From NCBI RefSeq assembly GCF_009662475.1, contig NZ_CP045571.1, forward strand, positions 3,098,501 to 3,162,500: 64,000 bases of DNA, in the 5' to 3' direction. How positions within the stretch are numbered: the first letter of the stretch is position 1; each line of letters starts with the position of its first letter. The DNA is from Acidithiobacillus thiooxidans ATCC 19377. GTDB taxonomy: Bacteria; Pseudomonadota; Gammaproteobacteria; Acidithiobacillales; Acidithiobacillaceae. The translations under genes and the position numbers were made by a program. Of this stretch, positions 27,683-36,711 are shown piece by piece. Below the pieces are notes generated by a model. The model was not told the DNA's origin, ran no database searches, and saw only the letters and a list, made by a program, of their open reading frames with translations.

Positions 27683-28852
27683 ATGCGCCACAAAAAGTAC
27701 CTGCAGCACAAATCCCGTTTCATTTTGCTTGCTGCCTTCGCCACCCTGATGACGGGTGGCACCGCCTTTGCGGGTACCAACCTGTTGATGCCCCCCCCAC
27801 CACCCATACCAGATGCCAAAAGCTATGTGCTGATGGATTTCCAAACAGGCCAGATTATTGCGGAAAAAGATGCCAACCTGCAGTTACCCCCCGCCAGCCT
27901 GACCAAATTGATGACGGCTTATCTGACTTACGGCGCTCTGGCCAACGGAACCCTGCACTGGCATCAGCGCATTCATGTCAGCCGGGTAGCCTGGCACACG
28001 GGCGGGTCGAGCATGTTCATTCAGCCCAACCTCCCCGTTACCGTTGATCAACTGATGCACGGACTGATTATTGACTCCGGCAACGACGCGGCGGTGGCAC
28101 TGGCCCAGGCCGTGGCAGGCAGTCGCGCCAGTTTTGTAGATGAAATGAATGCCACGGCGACCAAACTGGGCTTACCCGGTGCACATTATGGTGACGTGGA
28201 TGGGCTTCCGACCCCGGATCTGCATCTTTCCGCCCTGGATATTGCGATGATTTCCCGGGACCTGATTGCCAAATACCCCCAGGTCATCAACATTTCCAAA
28301 ATAAAATATTATCGCTACAACAACATCAAGCAACGCAGCTGGAATCCGGCCCTTTTCGGACATCCCGACATTGACGGCCTGAAAACCGGACACACCAACG
28401 CTGCCGGACACTGCATGGATACCACTGCAGTACGCAATGGCCGTCGCCTGATTGCCGTAGTCATGGGCGCTCCCAACTGGCCCAGCGGGGTCAACGATGT
28501 CGTAGCCCTGCTGGATTATGGTTACCGCTTCACCACCGATCACACCGTGACCAAAGCCGGAAGCATGGTGGGCACCTACAGTGACACCAGCCTCGACCCC
28601 GACAAACTCCCCGTCACCGTCGCCCGAAGCCTGAACGTCATGATTCCCACCGGTGCTGAAAAAGATCTGAAAACCCAGGTGACTTACCAGAAAATTGGCA
28701 GCATGGGTATTGCCAAAGGCCAGAAGCTTGGTGAGATGACCGTGTCATTGAACGGCAAAGTCCTGGGAAAAACCGATCTGGTTGCGGCCGATGCCGCCAA
28801 ACCGGCAGGCACCTTTGGCAGTTTGTGGAACCGCGTCAAACAATCCTTATAG
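27683..28852 (+). CDS. dacA: D-alanyl-D-alanine carboxypeptidase (PBP5/6 type)
   Basis: 389 residues. The signal peptide ends near TAFAG; a proline run (PPPPPIPDAKSY) leads to the peptidase S11 domain. All three active-site motifs are intact: SLTK (PPASLTKLMT), SGN (IDSGNDAAVA) and KTG (GLKTGHTNAAG). A C-terminal PBP5-type beta domain and a terminal amphipathic helix (FGSLWNRVKQSL) would dock it on the outer face of the inner membrane. It trims the terminal D-Ala from peptidoglycan stems. A same-length paralogue at 39950-41119 has lost these motifs. Confidence 0.92.
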   Translation: MRHKKYLQHKSRFILLAAFATLMTGGTAFAGTNLLMPPPPPIPDAKSYVLMDFQTGQIIAEKDANLQLPPASLTKLMTAYLTYGALANGTLHWHQRIHVSRVAWHTGGSSMFIQPNLPVTVDQLMHGLIIDSGNDAAVALAQAVAGSRASFVDEMNATATKLGLPGAHYGDVDGLPTPDLHLSALDIAMISRDLIAKYPQVINISKIKYYRYNNIKQRSWNPALFGHPDIDGLKTGHTNAAGHCMDTTAVRNGRRLIAVVMGAPNWPSGVNDVVALLDYGYRFTTDHTVTKAGSMVGTYSDTSLDPDKLPVTVARSLNVMIPTGAEKDLKTQVTYQKIGSMGIAKGQKLGEMTVSLNGKVLGKTDLVAADAAKPAGTFGSLWNRVKQSL

Positions 28853-28871
28853 AACAAACCAGGAGCCTTCC

Positions 28872-30140
28872 ATGCAATGGCCTATTCGTCGTATCGCCCT
28901 GCTCATGGCACTAAGCGCCCTACCACTGAGCGCCAGCGCCCTCACCGTCAACATCAGCAAGGCCGTCAGCAGTTCGGCGCCCGTGGCGGTTCCATCTTTT
29001 GGTTCCGGACCAGCAGGTCAGCCGGATATTGCCAGCATTGTGCGCTACGACTTGCAACACAGTGGCTATTTTTCGGTCATCAACCCCGCGCTTTATCCGG
29101 ACGACCCGCATTCCGCCGCCACCATCAACGTCGCCCAATGGGAAAAAACCGGGGCATTGGCCATGGTAGTCGGTAAAGTGCATCCAACCAGCAGCGGCTA
29201 TGTGGTCGATGCAGATGCCGTCAGTCTGATCACCCACAAAATGTTGGCCGGACGGCGCTACGTCAGTGATGCAGAAGGCTATCACATGGTCGGTCAGGAA
29301 GTAGCCGATCTGCTTTATCAGCAGATCACCGGTGAACCAGGTCCTTTTGCCAGCCATATTGCCTATGTGAATCAGCAGGGAAGCCACTACGATCTGGACG
29401 TTGCCCAGTCCGATGGCTGGAATCCGCACAGCATTTTACGGGGTAAAATTCCGATTATTTCTCCGGCATGGTCCCCCCGGGGTCGACAACTGGCCTATGT
29501 GACCTACCGGCATCGGCACTCGGTGATCTACATTCAGAATCTCGCCAGTGGTCAGCGTCATCAGGTTCCCGATCAGGGCACGGCGCTCAGCGCCCCGGCC
29601 TTTTCGCCCAATGGTCAGTATCTGGCCTTCGCCAAGGTCTGGGAGCGCGGCCGCACCGAATTGGTGCGGGAAAATCTGCAAACTGGTCATGAACAGGTAC
29701 TGACCCGCACCGGAACCGTCAACACCAGCCCCAGCTGGTCACCCGGTGGCCATCATCTGGTTTTTGTGTCCAACCGTCAGGGCAGCGCCCAGATTTATCA
29801 GATGCGGACGAATGGCAGCCACATTCAGCGCCTGAGCTATTCCGGAGGCTACAATGTCTCGCCCTCTTACGCCCCGGATGGTCGTTGGATTGCTTTTGTG
29901 CATGCCTATCGTGGCGTGCTTTCCCTGGCGGAAATGCGGCCCGATGGCAGTGGCGTGCAGATGCTGTATGACGGTGGCAACTGCGAGCATCCCAGCTTTG
30001 CCCGTGATGGTCGCATGATTGTTTTTGCCACCCATCGTGGTGGTCAGAAGGTATTGGGTGAAGTAGCCATCAACGGCAAAGGCCTGCATTTTTTGCCTAT
30101 TGCCGGGCAGACTAATGAACCGGCCTGGGCTCCGCGCTGA
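28872..30140 (+). CDS. tolB: TolB, periplasmic beta-propeller of the Tol-Pal system
   Basis: 422 residues from ATG 28872, which has AGGAG upstream; the reading frame stays open farther 5' but lies inside dacA. The signal peptide ends near LSASA. The N-terminal domain (VPSFGSGPAGQPDIASIVRYDL) and the propeller repeats (SPAWSPRGRQLAYVTY, SAPAFSPNGQYLAFAK, TSPSWSPGGHHLVFVS, VSPSYAPDGRWIAFVH) are typical. TolB links Pal and outer-membrane proteins to the TolQRA motor during cell constriction. The tolQRA and pal genes are not nearby, so tolB is detached from its usual operon and runs with degP and dacA. Confidence 0.9.
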   Translation: MQWPIRRIALLMALSALPLSASALTVNISKAVSSSAPVAVPSFGSGPAGQPDIASIVRYDLQHSGYFSVINPALYPDDPHSAATINVAQWEKTGALAMVVGKVHPTSSGYVVDADAVSLITHKMLAGRRYVSDAEGYHMVGQEVADLLYQQITGEPGPFASHIAYVNQQGSHYDLDVAQSDGWNPHSILRGKIPIISPAWSPRGRQLAYVTYRHRHSVIYIQNLASGQRHQVPDQGTALSAPAFSPNGQYLAFAKVWERGRTELVRENLQTGHEQVLTRTGTVNTSPSWSPGGHHLVFVSNRQGSAQIYQMRTNGSHIQRLSYSGGYNVSPSYAPDGRWIAFVHAYRGVLSLAEMRPDGSGVQMLYDGGNCEHPSFARDGRMIVFATHRGGQKVLGEVAINGKGLHFLPIAGQTNEPAWAPR

Positions 30141-30142
30141 GC

Positions 30143-30393
30143 CCCTGCGGCTTCACGCGCGGTTCCAGAGGCCAATGGTAGATGGCAGTAATCACGCACT
30201 GCGCCGCTTCGTAATGCTGCGGATTGATCAGCACGTTCAGAGTCCCGGACGGCAGCACACGGGACCCGCGTAGCAGCGCAGGCTGACTGCCAGCAAACCA
30301 ACAAACTTTCGGATCTCGAAAAGTCCCTGTACCTGCAGCAGAAAGCGCGGCGGAGGAATTTTTGATGAAGTACTTGACCGATGTCTTGGGTAT
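30143..30393. other. Gene-free stretch after tolB
   Basis: No plus-strand gene. On the minus strand a frame stays open for 113 codons through the stretch (fragments such as NVLINPQHYEAAQCVITAIYHW) but has no ribosome site, no signal peptide and no recognised family; it may be a decayed gene end or chance. No terminator with a T-run was seen after tolB. Confidence 0.4.
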
Positions 30394-30417
30394 CGTTATA
30401 TATGATCGTATATATCC
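30394..30417 (+). promoter_or_regulatory. ModE-like operator upstream of the molybdate-type binding protein
   Basis: CGTTATATA (30394-30402), six bases, TATATATCC (30409-30417). The left arm is an exact ModE half-site and the right arm matches the inverted half (TATATAACG) at seven of nine positions. It ends four bases before the ribosome site AAGGAG, so a bound repressor would block transcription or translation. Confidence 0.6.
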
Positions 30418-30436
30418 AAAAAGGAGAACACCCACA

Positions 30437-31354
30437 ATGAAACCACGCAACACCGCTGTTTACCTCATCGCTGCCACTACCCTGATGACCCTGCCGGTCA
30501 TCGCCAGTGCTCAGGACTTTCGCGTCGCCTATGCCGGCTCCATGGGTGCCGTCATGGATTTGCACCTGGGGCCGGCCTTTGCCAAAGCGCACAAGGTCAA
30601 TTATCAAGGAGAAGGACAAGGGGCCTATGGTCTGGCACATCTCATCGCCGGACACAAACTGCGCACCGATGTGTTTGTCTCCATCACTCCCGGACCCATT
30701 GAAGTCCTCATGAGAGCCGGTCTGGTCAAGGAAGCCTATCCCGTAGCCAGCACCGCCATGTGCATTGCATATAGTCCCAACAGCCCCTATGCCAAGGATT
30801 TTGAAAAGGCGGCTGCGGGTAAAATGCCCTGGTACAAGGTATTGCAAATGCCGGGCGTGCGTTTTGGCCGTACCGACCCCAAAACCGACCCGCAGGGACA
30901 GAACATTGTTTTCACCTTCATGCTGGCAGAAAAGTATTATCACCAGCCGGATCTGGTCAAAAACATTCTCGGCCCGGTCGAGAACCAGCAGCAGATTTTC
31001 ACCGAAGCCTCCCTGCTGGCGCGACTCAAAAGTGGTCAGATGGCGGCTTCTTCGGGTTACTTAAGCGCCGTAAAATCCCTGCATCTGCCCTACATTACCC
31101 TGCCCGATCAAATCAATCTCAGCGATCCGGCCATGTCCAAGGACTGGTACAGCAAGGTCCATTTCACCCTGAATGTGGATGGCAAAACCAAAACCGTCCA
31201 CACCCAGCCGCTGGTGTTTTATGCGGCAGTGCCCAGCGACGCACCTGATCCCAAACTGGGCATGGCGTTCATCCATTTCATGACCAGCCCCCAGGGCCAG
31301 GCCATGTTCAAGGAAACCGGATACAGCGAACCCAAAGGCCCCGTCCTGAAGTAA
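30437..31354 (+). CDS. Molybdate/tungstate-type periplasmic binding protein (ModA/WtpA-like)
   Basis: 305 residues from ATG 30437, which has AAGGAG upstream. The signal peptide ends near VIASAQD. The mature protein opens with FRVAYAGSMGAVMDLHLGPAF and YQGEGQGAYGLAHLI, then TDVFVSITPGPIEVLM, the oxyanion-binding pattern of ModA/WtpA proteins. The C-terminal half has the FIHFMTSPQGQAMF motif of class II binding proteins. It would capture molybdate, tungstate or a similar anion for an ABC importer. No permease or ATPase gene is adjacent, so it is an orphan. The ModE-like site overlapping its leader supports the substrate call. A hairpin lies after the stop. Confidence 0.75.
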   Translation: MKPRNTAVYLIAATTLMTLPVIASAQDFRVAYAGSMGAVMDLHLGPAFAKAHKVNYQGEGQGAYGLAHLIAGHKLRTDVFVSITPGPIEVLMRAGLVKEAYPVASTAMCIAYSPNSPYAKDFEKAAAGKMPWYKVLQMPGVRFGRTDPKTDPQGQNIVFTFMLAEKYYHQPDLVKNILGPVENQQQIFTEASLLARLKSGQMAASSGYLSAVKSLHLPYITLPDQINLSDPAMSKDWYSKVHFTLNVDGKTKTVHTQPLVFYAAVPSDAPDPKLGMAFIHFMTSPQGQAMFKETGYSEPKGPVLK

Positions 31355-31387
31355 GTTTTTTCTGCGCCTGTTCGTTTCCTGATGCGG

Positions 31388-31410
31388 GCCGGACATAGTT
31401 CATGTCCGGC
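31388..31410 (+). terminator. Hairpin after the ModA/WtpA-like gene
   Basis: Nine-base perfect stem GCCGGACAT/ATGTCCGGC with loop AGTTC, followed by TTGCTGCATT. The T-run is poor, so termination may be incomplete. Confidence 0.55.
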
Positions 31411-31482
31411 TTGCTGCATTACCAACAGCTCATGGATTGATTGTCTGTTTCGTCACCGCTTTCGCTGCTCTTGAGTGCCATT

Positions 31483-31491
31483 CGCTATATA
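31483..31491 (+). promoter_or_regulatory. Possible ModE half-site before the first OprD-type porin gene
   Basis: CGCTATATA fits the ModE half-site consensus CGNTATATA. The expected inverted right arm is poor (CCTATCG about 15 bases on), so this is weak on its own. It gains some weight from the better site at 30394. Confidence 0.3.
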
Positions 31492-31538
31492 TCAAAAAAC
31501 CTATCGCATTTAACCATCGTTCTATTTGGAGTTCTTTC

Positions 31539-32861
31539 ATGAAAAAAATGCTCGTAACGGCCATGACTGCCGCCAGCATACTGAGCTGCGTCCATGCTCA
31601 GGCTGAAACCCTGGGCCAGTTTTTTGCAAAAAGCAAAATCGACGGACAAATTCGCTCTTACTACTTCAGCCGTCTGTACGGCACAGCGGATACGCCCAAC
31701 GCCTATGCTTACTCTCTGGCAGGACGCATCAATGTTTTAACCGCTCCTTTTTTATCGGGATTCCGGGTAGGAGTCAGTTTTTATACGGCCAACGCCATGG
31801 GTACCCTCGCCAGCAATCCTGACCGGGTCGATAAGACCCTGATGGGCGATAGTCCCTCCGTCAACGCGCTTGGACAAGCCTACCTGGAATATCAGGATCA
31901 CTGGATCACCGCCAAGGTCGGCAATCAACTGGTCGATACTCCCTGGCTGAATCGGGTGGGTGGCCGCGTCATTCCCGTCACCTATCAGGGTGTTACCCTG
32001 GAGGCTCATCCCGTCAGTGGGCTGACCCTGAGCGCCCTGCGGATTTTCCGCTGGAAGGACCGTACTACTGACCAGTTCTACCGGGACAATCTCTATTACC
32101 CTGGCCACTATGATGGTGACTCTCTCTATGGTGGACCCAACGTCCTGCCCGCCGACACTCCGGCCAGCAACGGGGTACTCGCCTTTGGTGCCGGATACCA
32201 CTGGCTCACAGCCAAAACTGATGCCTGGTTTTATCAGTTTGATCAATTTGCCAACATGTTCTACTGGAGCGGCCACTACGCCCTGCCGACATCCTTCGTC
32301 CTCAAACCCTTTGTAGACGCCCAGTTCACACGGGAATGGGGTGCCGGAGAAGCCTTTGCCAGCACTGGAACCACTCTGTTTGGTCAATCCGGACAAGGCG
32401 TCAACAGTACCAACTGGGGAATCAAAACCGGCGTCAGCTTTCCCCACGGAAGTTTATGGTGGGGCTATGATGCTACCGAATTACACGCTCACGCCCTCGG
32501 TGGTGGAGCCATTATCTCTCCCTACACCGTCGGCTATACGGCGGACCCACTGTATGTGGACAGCATGATTCAGGGTCTGGTGGGTGTCGGCCCCGGACAT
32601 GGCTGGCGGGTCCGCGCCGCTTACTGGGTTTTGCCCAAAGAGGTACAACTCACCGCCGGCTATTCGCAGTTCACCACTTACTTTTCCGGCAACAGCAACT
32701 GGACCCACTTCAACGTCAGCTATTTTCCGCAGGGCATGTTCAAAGGGCTGTGCTTGCGGGATCAGGTGGAGGTCGGCAATGGCGGCGTGCAGGGCTTATT
32801 CCCCGGCTCCCCTCAGCACTCCTTCGTTTATAATCGGGTGATGTTTACCTATAAATTTTAA
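31539..32861 (+). CDS. OprD-type outer-membrane porin, copy A
   Basis: 440 residues from ATG 31539 (TTTGGAG eight bases upstream). The signal peptide ends near AQAETL. The barrel opens with KIDGQIRSYYFSRLYGTADT and ends in an aromatic C-terminus (NRVMFTYKF), as in OprD/OprD-like channels that pass small solutes and anions. A paralogue on the opposite strand (33142-34443) shares the motifs IRSYYF, NxYAYSLxG, GVxFYTAN and LGQAYLxYQD. It lies downstream of the molybdate-type binding protein, with a ModE-like half-site in its leader, so oxyanion passage is a possible role. The SD and signal peptide decide the start. Confidence 0.82.
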   Translation: MKKMLVTAMTAASILSCVHAQAETLGQFFAKSKIDGQIRSYYFSRLYGTADTPNAYAYSLAGRINVLTAPFLSGFRVGVSFYTANAMGTLASNPDRVDKTLMGDSPSVNALGQAYLEYQDHWITAKVGNQLVDTPWLNRVGGRVIPVTYQGVTLEAHPVSGLTLSALRIFRWKDRTTDQFYRDNLYYPGHYDGDSLYGGPNVLPADTPASNGVLAFGAGYHWLTAKTDAWFYQFDQFANMFYWSGHYALPTSFVLKPFVDAQFTREWGAGEAFASTGTTLFGQSGQGVNSTNWGIKTGVSFPHGSLWWGYDATELHAHALGGGAIISPYTVGYTADPLYVDSMIQGLVGVGPGHGWRVRAAYWVLPKEVQLTAGYSQFTTYFSGNSNWTHFNVSYFPQGMFKGLCLRDQVEVGNGGVQGLFPGSPQHSFVYNRVMFTYKF

Positions 32862-33011
32862 CGGCGATATAGTCACCGCTTGGGAATGACCAAGGCAATA
32901 GCAGTGAGTAAAACACTCGCCATTGCCGAGAATCCGTGGCAGCAGTTGCAGGGTAATCGAACAGCGACACGCCCTGCTCTGCGTTACGGTGGATCGCCAG
33001 GAAAGGTCGCT

Positions 33012-33142
33012 TCAGGGTTTTTCGATACTGACTTCACTGGCTTTGATAGCAGCGAAAACTTCGTCACCCTCTTTGAGTTTAAGACGGAGGAGGTCGCCTT
33101 ACCACCGCAAATCAATACCACATCACTTTGCTTAAACGCCCT
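33012..33142 (-). pseudogene. Remnant of a molybdate-binding (Mop/TOBE) domain
   Basis: On the minus strand an open piece of 28 codons before the stop at 33012-33014 ends LKEGDEVFAAIKASEVSIEK, a strong match to the C-terminal half of Mop domains found in molbindin, ModE and ModC. Just upstream it hits an in-frame TAA (33099-33101); a different frame there gives DVVLICGG, the typical middle of the same domain. So the gene has at least one frameshift and has lost its beginning. It lies directly after the stop of the copy B porin gene. The rest of 32862-33011 holds nothing recognised. Confidence 0.6.
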
Positions 33143-34443
33143 TAAAAGGCGTACTGCAACATCAAACGATCATCAATAAAGGTTCCGTGATAGTTCGCAT
33201 AGGGATTGCTATGATCTACAGCCAGACGGTTACGCAGAGATAATCCCTTCCAGAATCCTCCCGGGGTATAGGTCACATCCAGATAGTTGGCGTCTACGTT
33301 CGGCAGGTAGGGATGGGTACAATACATGCTGTAGGAATACTTGATCCGCAATTGCCGTAGGGGATGGATCAAAAAGCCAAACTTCCAGGCATGTCCCGCC
33401 GCAGAAGATGAGACCAGCCCATAATCCATGATGCTGGTGTACAGTGGATCGGCACTGTACTGTTGGGTATAGGGAGAAACAAATCCGCCGTTATACAAAG
33501 TCCGGCCACCCATGGAAAACGGACTGCGACCGGGAATATCATCATAAGCCGCAAAAACCTGGCCCAAAGGCGTTTGCAGACCTACCATGCCACCAAACAC
33601 GGTCGCGTTGACGGGACCCGCGTATTGCGCGCCGTCCGCCCATTCCCGCGCATACTGAAAGTCGGCGAAGGGCTTCAAGCCATAGGGCAAGCCGGACACT
33701 CCATAATGGACAGTACCGTAAAACAGATTCGCCAAATCATAAAACTTGTAGAACCAGGCGCTGGATTTCAAGCCCTGCCAATGCGCCTTCACCCCGAAAG
33801 CCAGTGTGCCATCCATATGATCCGGCATGTCGGGATAAATGGGATTTTGATTCAGCAGGGTTTCTCGGTAGTAATTTTCCTGTATCCGGTTTTTGAAGCG
33901 AAACTCGCGAATCCCGATCAGTTGCAGGTTGTGAATAGTATTGGCCTGCACGGTGACCGCCTGGAAGGTGCTTGGAATCATGAAAGCATCCGACGGATTC
34001 ATCCAGGGGGTATGTAGCAATAGGTCTCCGGCTTTCACTTTCAACCAGCGATCCTGATACTGCAAATAGGCTTGTCCCAGCACATTCAGACTGTCTTTTT
34101 CCCCCATCAAGAGCGCATCCAGATGGGTATAACCGGGAGCATTCAGATCATTGGCACCCAGACTATTGGCCGTATAAAAAGCCACACCGGCGCTCAAGCC
34201 ATAGAGCGGCGCCGTTTGCACTTTCAACATGCCGCCCAGTGAATAGGCATACTTATTGGGTAATGGGCTGCCGCCATAAAGCTGATTGAAGTAGTAGGAA
34301 CGGATATTCCCGGTGACCTTGCCGGCTTCCAGAAACTGTTGAATCGTCTGGTAATGCTCCGCATGGGGCATAGTATCGGCCTGGGCCACTAGAGGTCCCA
34401 TGAGCAAAGCGCCTACAGCAGCAGCGATCATTGGATATTTCAT
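33142..34443 (-). CDS. OprD-type outer-membrane porin, copy B
   Basis: 433 residues. AAAGGAGATATCAATC precedes the ATG. The signal peptide ends near VAQADT. The barrel opens with KVTGNIRSYYFNQLYGGSPL and ends with an aromatic residue (DRLMLQYAF). It is a diverged paralogue of copy A with the same order of motifs. It follows the TDT-family exporter gene by 54 bp on the same strand, so the two are probably one unit in which the porin would give an outer-membrane route. Its 3' end abuts the decayed Mop domain. Confidence 0.82.
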   Translation of the reverse strand: MKYPMIAAAVGALLMGPLVAQADTMPHAEHYQTIQQFLEAGKVTGNIRSYYFNQLYGGSPLPNKYAYSLGGMLKVQTAPLYGLSAGVAFYTANSLGANDLNAPGYTHLDALLMGEKDSLNVLGQAYLQYQDRWLKVKAGDLLLHTPWMNPSDAFMIPSTFQAVTVQANTIHNLQLIGIREFRFKNRIQENYYRETLLNQNPIYPDMPDHMDGTLAFGVKAHWQGLKSSAWFYKFYDLANLFYGTVHYGVSGLPYGLKPFADFQYAREWADGAQYAGPVNATVFGGMVGLQTPLGQVFAAYDDIPGRSPFSMGGRTLYNGGFVSPYTQQYSADPLYTSIMDYGLVSSSAAGHAWKFGFLIHPLRQLRIKYSYSMYCTHPYLPNVDANYLDVTYTPGGFWKGLSLRNRLAVDHSNPYANYHGTFIDDRLMLQYAF

Positions 34444-34497
34444 GATTGATATCTCCTTTTATTACGACAAAGTTCTGAATGATTTTTTCAGATCCTT

Positions 34498-35685
34498 CTA
34501 ATCCCTCATTTCACTGAGGTCGTTTTCCGTCAGAAGCGGCGTACTTTGGATAGCACAGGCTTCCGGCAATCCTGTTTCGGCGGAAAGGCAGGGCGCACGA
34601 AACAGGCGCCCACTCCACATGCCCTTAAAGCTGCGTTGGGTCACAATGACCCAGAAAAAGGCCAAAGCAATGGTGAACAGCGCTCCCAAGGGTAAAAACA
34701 CGCTCCAGTTGGTCTCCCTGGCGAGCAGGTAGGTGGCTGCGTTAAAGACGCCCAGGGGAAAGGTAAAACCCCACCAGCCCATATTGAAAGGCAGACCTTC
34801 GCCCAGATAACGCAGGGTAAAAAATACCGCCATCAGCATCCACCACAGCCCGAATCCCCAGAGAATCAGGGCGACAAAGAGGCCTGCCATGAAACCAAAA
34901 TCACCCATTCCCGCAAGGGTCGTTCCCGCAAAGACTTTCTGATCGGCCAAACCCAGAGTAATCATCGCCATGGCACCGGTTCCCAAGGGTCCCAAAGGCA
35001 GCCAGGCGGACACCGCCATGTCCTGATGGGGGAGCTTGTGCAGGGTCAGGCGTAAAAGCAGGATAGCTAGAATCCCCATGGCCAGCAGCACCGAAACGGC
35101 CCAGAGCAGATAACTCACATAAATGACGGTGCTTCCCAACGCGGGGGACAAATGCTGCGCCAATAACCCGCCACTGGCCGCTGCGACTTCCGGGGGAACA
35201 ATGGGCAACAGCCAGGCAGCCGTCATTTTTTCAACGCTGTGTTCCTGGGCGGTAAACATGAAGTACGGCACCAGGAGCACCGAAAACAGCGCCAAAGCCA
35301 CATCCACCCACCACATGACATTGGTGATTTGCAGGGACAACGCCGTGACCGGCCAGATAATCAGCATGCCATTGACGATGGTGGCGAAACCCATGGGGAT
35401 GGCACCAATGAAAAGGGACTGCACCGGATGATGAAAGAGGCGGCGAAAGCTGGCGGGATAAAACGCCGCCCGCCCAAGAAACAGCAGGGCAAACAGTGCG
35501 AAAAATAATACGTTAATGGTCCATAAACCCTGTGCAAAGATTTTCTGACCCCAGTCGCCATAAGGAAACTCGGCGATCATGAGCGCCAAAATGCCCGTAC
35601 CCATATTGGCGGCGAACCAGTTGGGTGTGAAATGACGGATGATTTCCCTGGGATCATTTCCTGGAACTTCAGCAAGGATTTTCAT
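34498..35685 (-). CDS. TDT-family transporter (TehA / sulfite-exporter / SLAC1 type)
   Basis: 395 residues with ten hydrophobic segments. It begins with FTPNWFAANMGTGILALMI, the first-helix signature of the TDT family, which includes tellurite-resistance TehA, C4-dicarboxylate carriers and the yeast sulfite pump Ssu1. Substrate cannot be read from sequence; in a sulfur oxidiser sulfite efflux is a sensible guess. A LysR-type regulator is divergently transcribed 121 bp away, the usual layout for a LysR-controlled exporter. The 35686-35806 gap is AT-rich with a short TTATAATAA palindrome near 35765. Confidence 0.8.
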   Translation of the reverse strand: MKILAEVPGNDPREIIRHFTPNWFAANMGTGILALMIAEFPYGDWGQKIFAQGLWTINVLFFALFALLFLGRAAFYPASFRRLFHHPVQSLFIGAIPMGFATIVNGMLIIWPVTALSLQITNVMWWVDVALALFSVLLVPYFMFTAQEHSVEKMTAAWLLPIVPPEVAAASGGLLAQHLSPALGSTVIYVSYLLWAVSVLLAMGILAILLLRLTLHKLPHQDMAVSAWLPLGPLGTGAMAMITLGLADQKVFAGTTLAGMGDFGFMAGLFVALILWGFGLWWMLMAVFFTLRYLGEGLPFNMGWWGFTFPLGVFNAATYLLARETNWSVFLPLGALFTIALAFFWVIVTQRSFKGMWSGRLFRAPCLSAETGLPEACAIQSTPLLTENDLSEMRD

Positions 35686-35806
35686 GACGATTTTTCCGAT
35701 GCAATGAATTTGTAGCTAGCTTGCACCTGGACAGGATATTCATCTAATGCTAATTTTTCATAGTTATAATAATCACAGGTAATTTCTAAAATACTGGAGC
35801 CCTTTT

Positions 35807-36703
35807 ATGCTGCATCAGCGTATTGATCCTGTTTTGTTGCTGGTCTGGGCCCAGGCGGCGCGCCATGGCAATCTCCATGCGGCGGCAGAAAGTCTGTTCA
35901 TGACCCAGCCCGCAGTCTCTCACCGTCTCAAAAACCTCCAGGAAATTGTCGGAGAACCGCTCTATCAGCGAAATCGCCACGGTATCACCCCTACGGCCAT
36001 GGGGATGGCGCTGTTACGCATTGCCGAACAAATCGAAAATGCCCTGGAAGACGCCCGCCATCTCTGTCAGGACACCGAAAAAATGCTGCGTGGCTCGCTA
36101 TCCATTCTCGCCAGCCACAGCAATGCGGAAACCCTGCTACCTCAAGCCATTGCCCGGTTCCAGCAACAATATCCAGGGGTGTCTCTGCGCCTCATAGCCA
36201 CCAACAGCCGCGCCGCCAGGGCCATGCGCGATCAGGCTGATCTGGTTTTTGTAGAAGATGATCTGGCCTCGCCTGCACAGAGCGAGTGGGTTCAGGAAAC
36301 CCTCCGGGAAACCACTATTGTCCTGCTGGCACCGGAAAACCCGCACTGGCTGCAGATGGCGCAAAAACCATTACCTTTGCAGGAATTGGGGTCCACCGCA
36401 CTGGTATGGAGAGAAGAAGGGTCAGGCATTCGCGAGCATGCTCTGCAAGCCCTCAAAGATGCCGGAATTTATCCGGAAATCCGTTATGAGTTGAGTGGTC
36501 TCGCGGCTATTCGTGATGCTGTACGTTGCGGTTTGGGGGTAAGTTTTGTTTCAGCACTGAATGACAGTGGTGGGCAGCGTCCGGGGCTGATCACCCTGAA
36601 TACGGAACCGCAAATTCGTCATCGCCTCTCGGTGCTATATCGCAAGGAAGCCAGCCACAGCAGCAGAGCTTTTCTGGAGTTGCTGCGCCAGCCTTCTGTT
36701 TAA
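35807..36703 (+). CDS. LysR-type transcriptional regulator
   Basis: 298 residues. The winged helix-turn-helix is at about 10-68 (FMTQPAVSHRLKNLQEIVGEPLYQR, and the HGNLHAAAESL helix). The effector domain follows (SLSILASHSNAETLLPQAIARF, then VLLAPENPHWL and AIRDAVRCGLGVSFV). Length and layout are standard, giving a tetramer that responds to a small co-inducer. It is divergent from the TDT-exporter gene and probably controls it and the downstream porin. The co-inducer is unknown. Confidence 0.88.
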   Translation: MLHQRIDPVLLLVWAQAARHGNLHAAAESLFMTQPAVSHRLKNLQEIVGEPLYQRNRHGITPTAMGMALLRIAEQIENALEDARHLCQDTEKMLRGSLSILASHSNAETLLPQAIARFQQQYPGVSLRLIATNSRAARAMRDQADLVFVEDDLASPAQSEWVQETLRETTIVLLAPENPHWLQMAQKPLPLQELGSTALVWREEGSGIREHALQALKDAGIYPEIRYELSGLAAIRDAVRCGLGVSFVSALNDSGGQRPGLITLNTEPQIRHRLSVLYRKEASHSSRAFLELLRQPSV

Positions 36704-36711
36704 CTAGCGAC

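Noticed and set aside
30112-30453. Minus-strand open frame of 113 codons after tolB
   Set aside because: No ribosome site or recognisable domain, and it runs over the leader of the next gene; recorded only as a gene-free stretch.
32880-33179. Plus-strand frame of 99 codons between the porin genes
   Set aside because: The opposite strand of the same stretch carries a recognisable Mop-domain remnant, so the plus-strand frame is a shadow.
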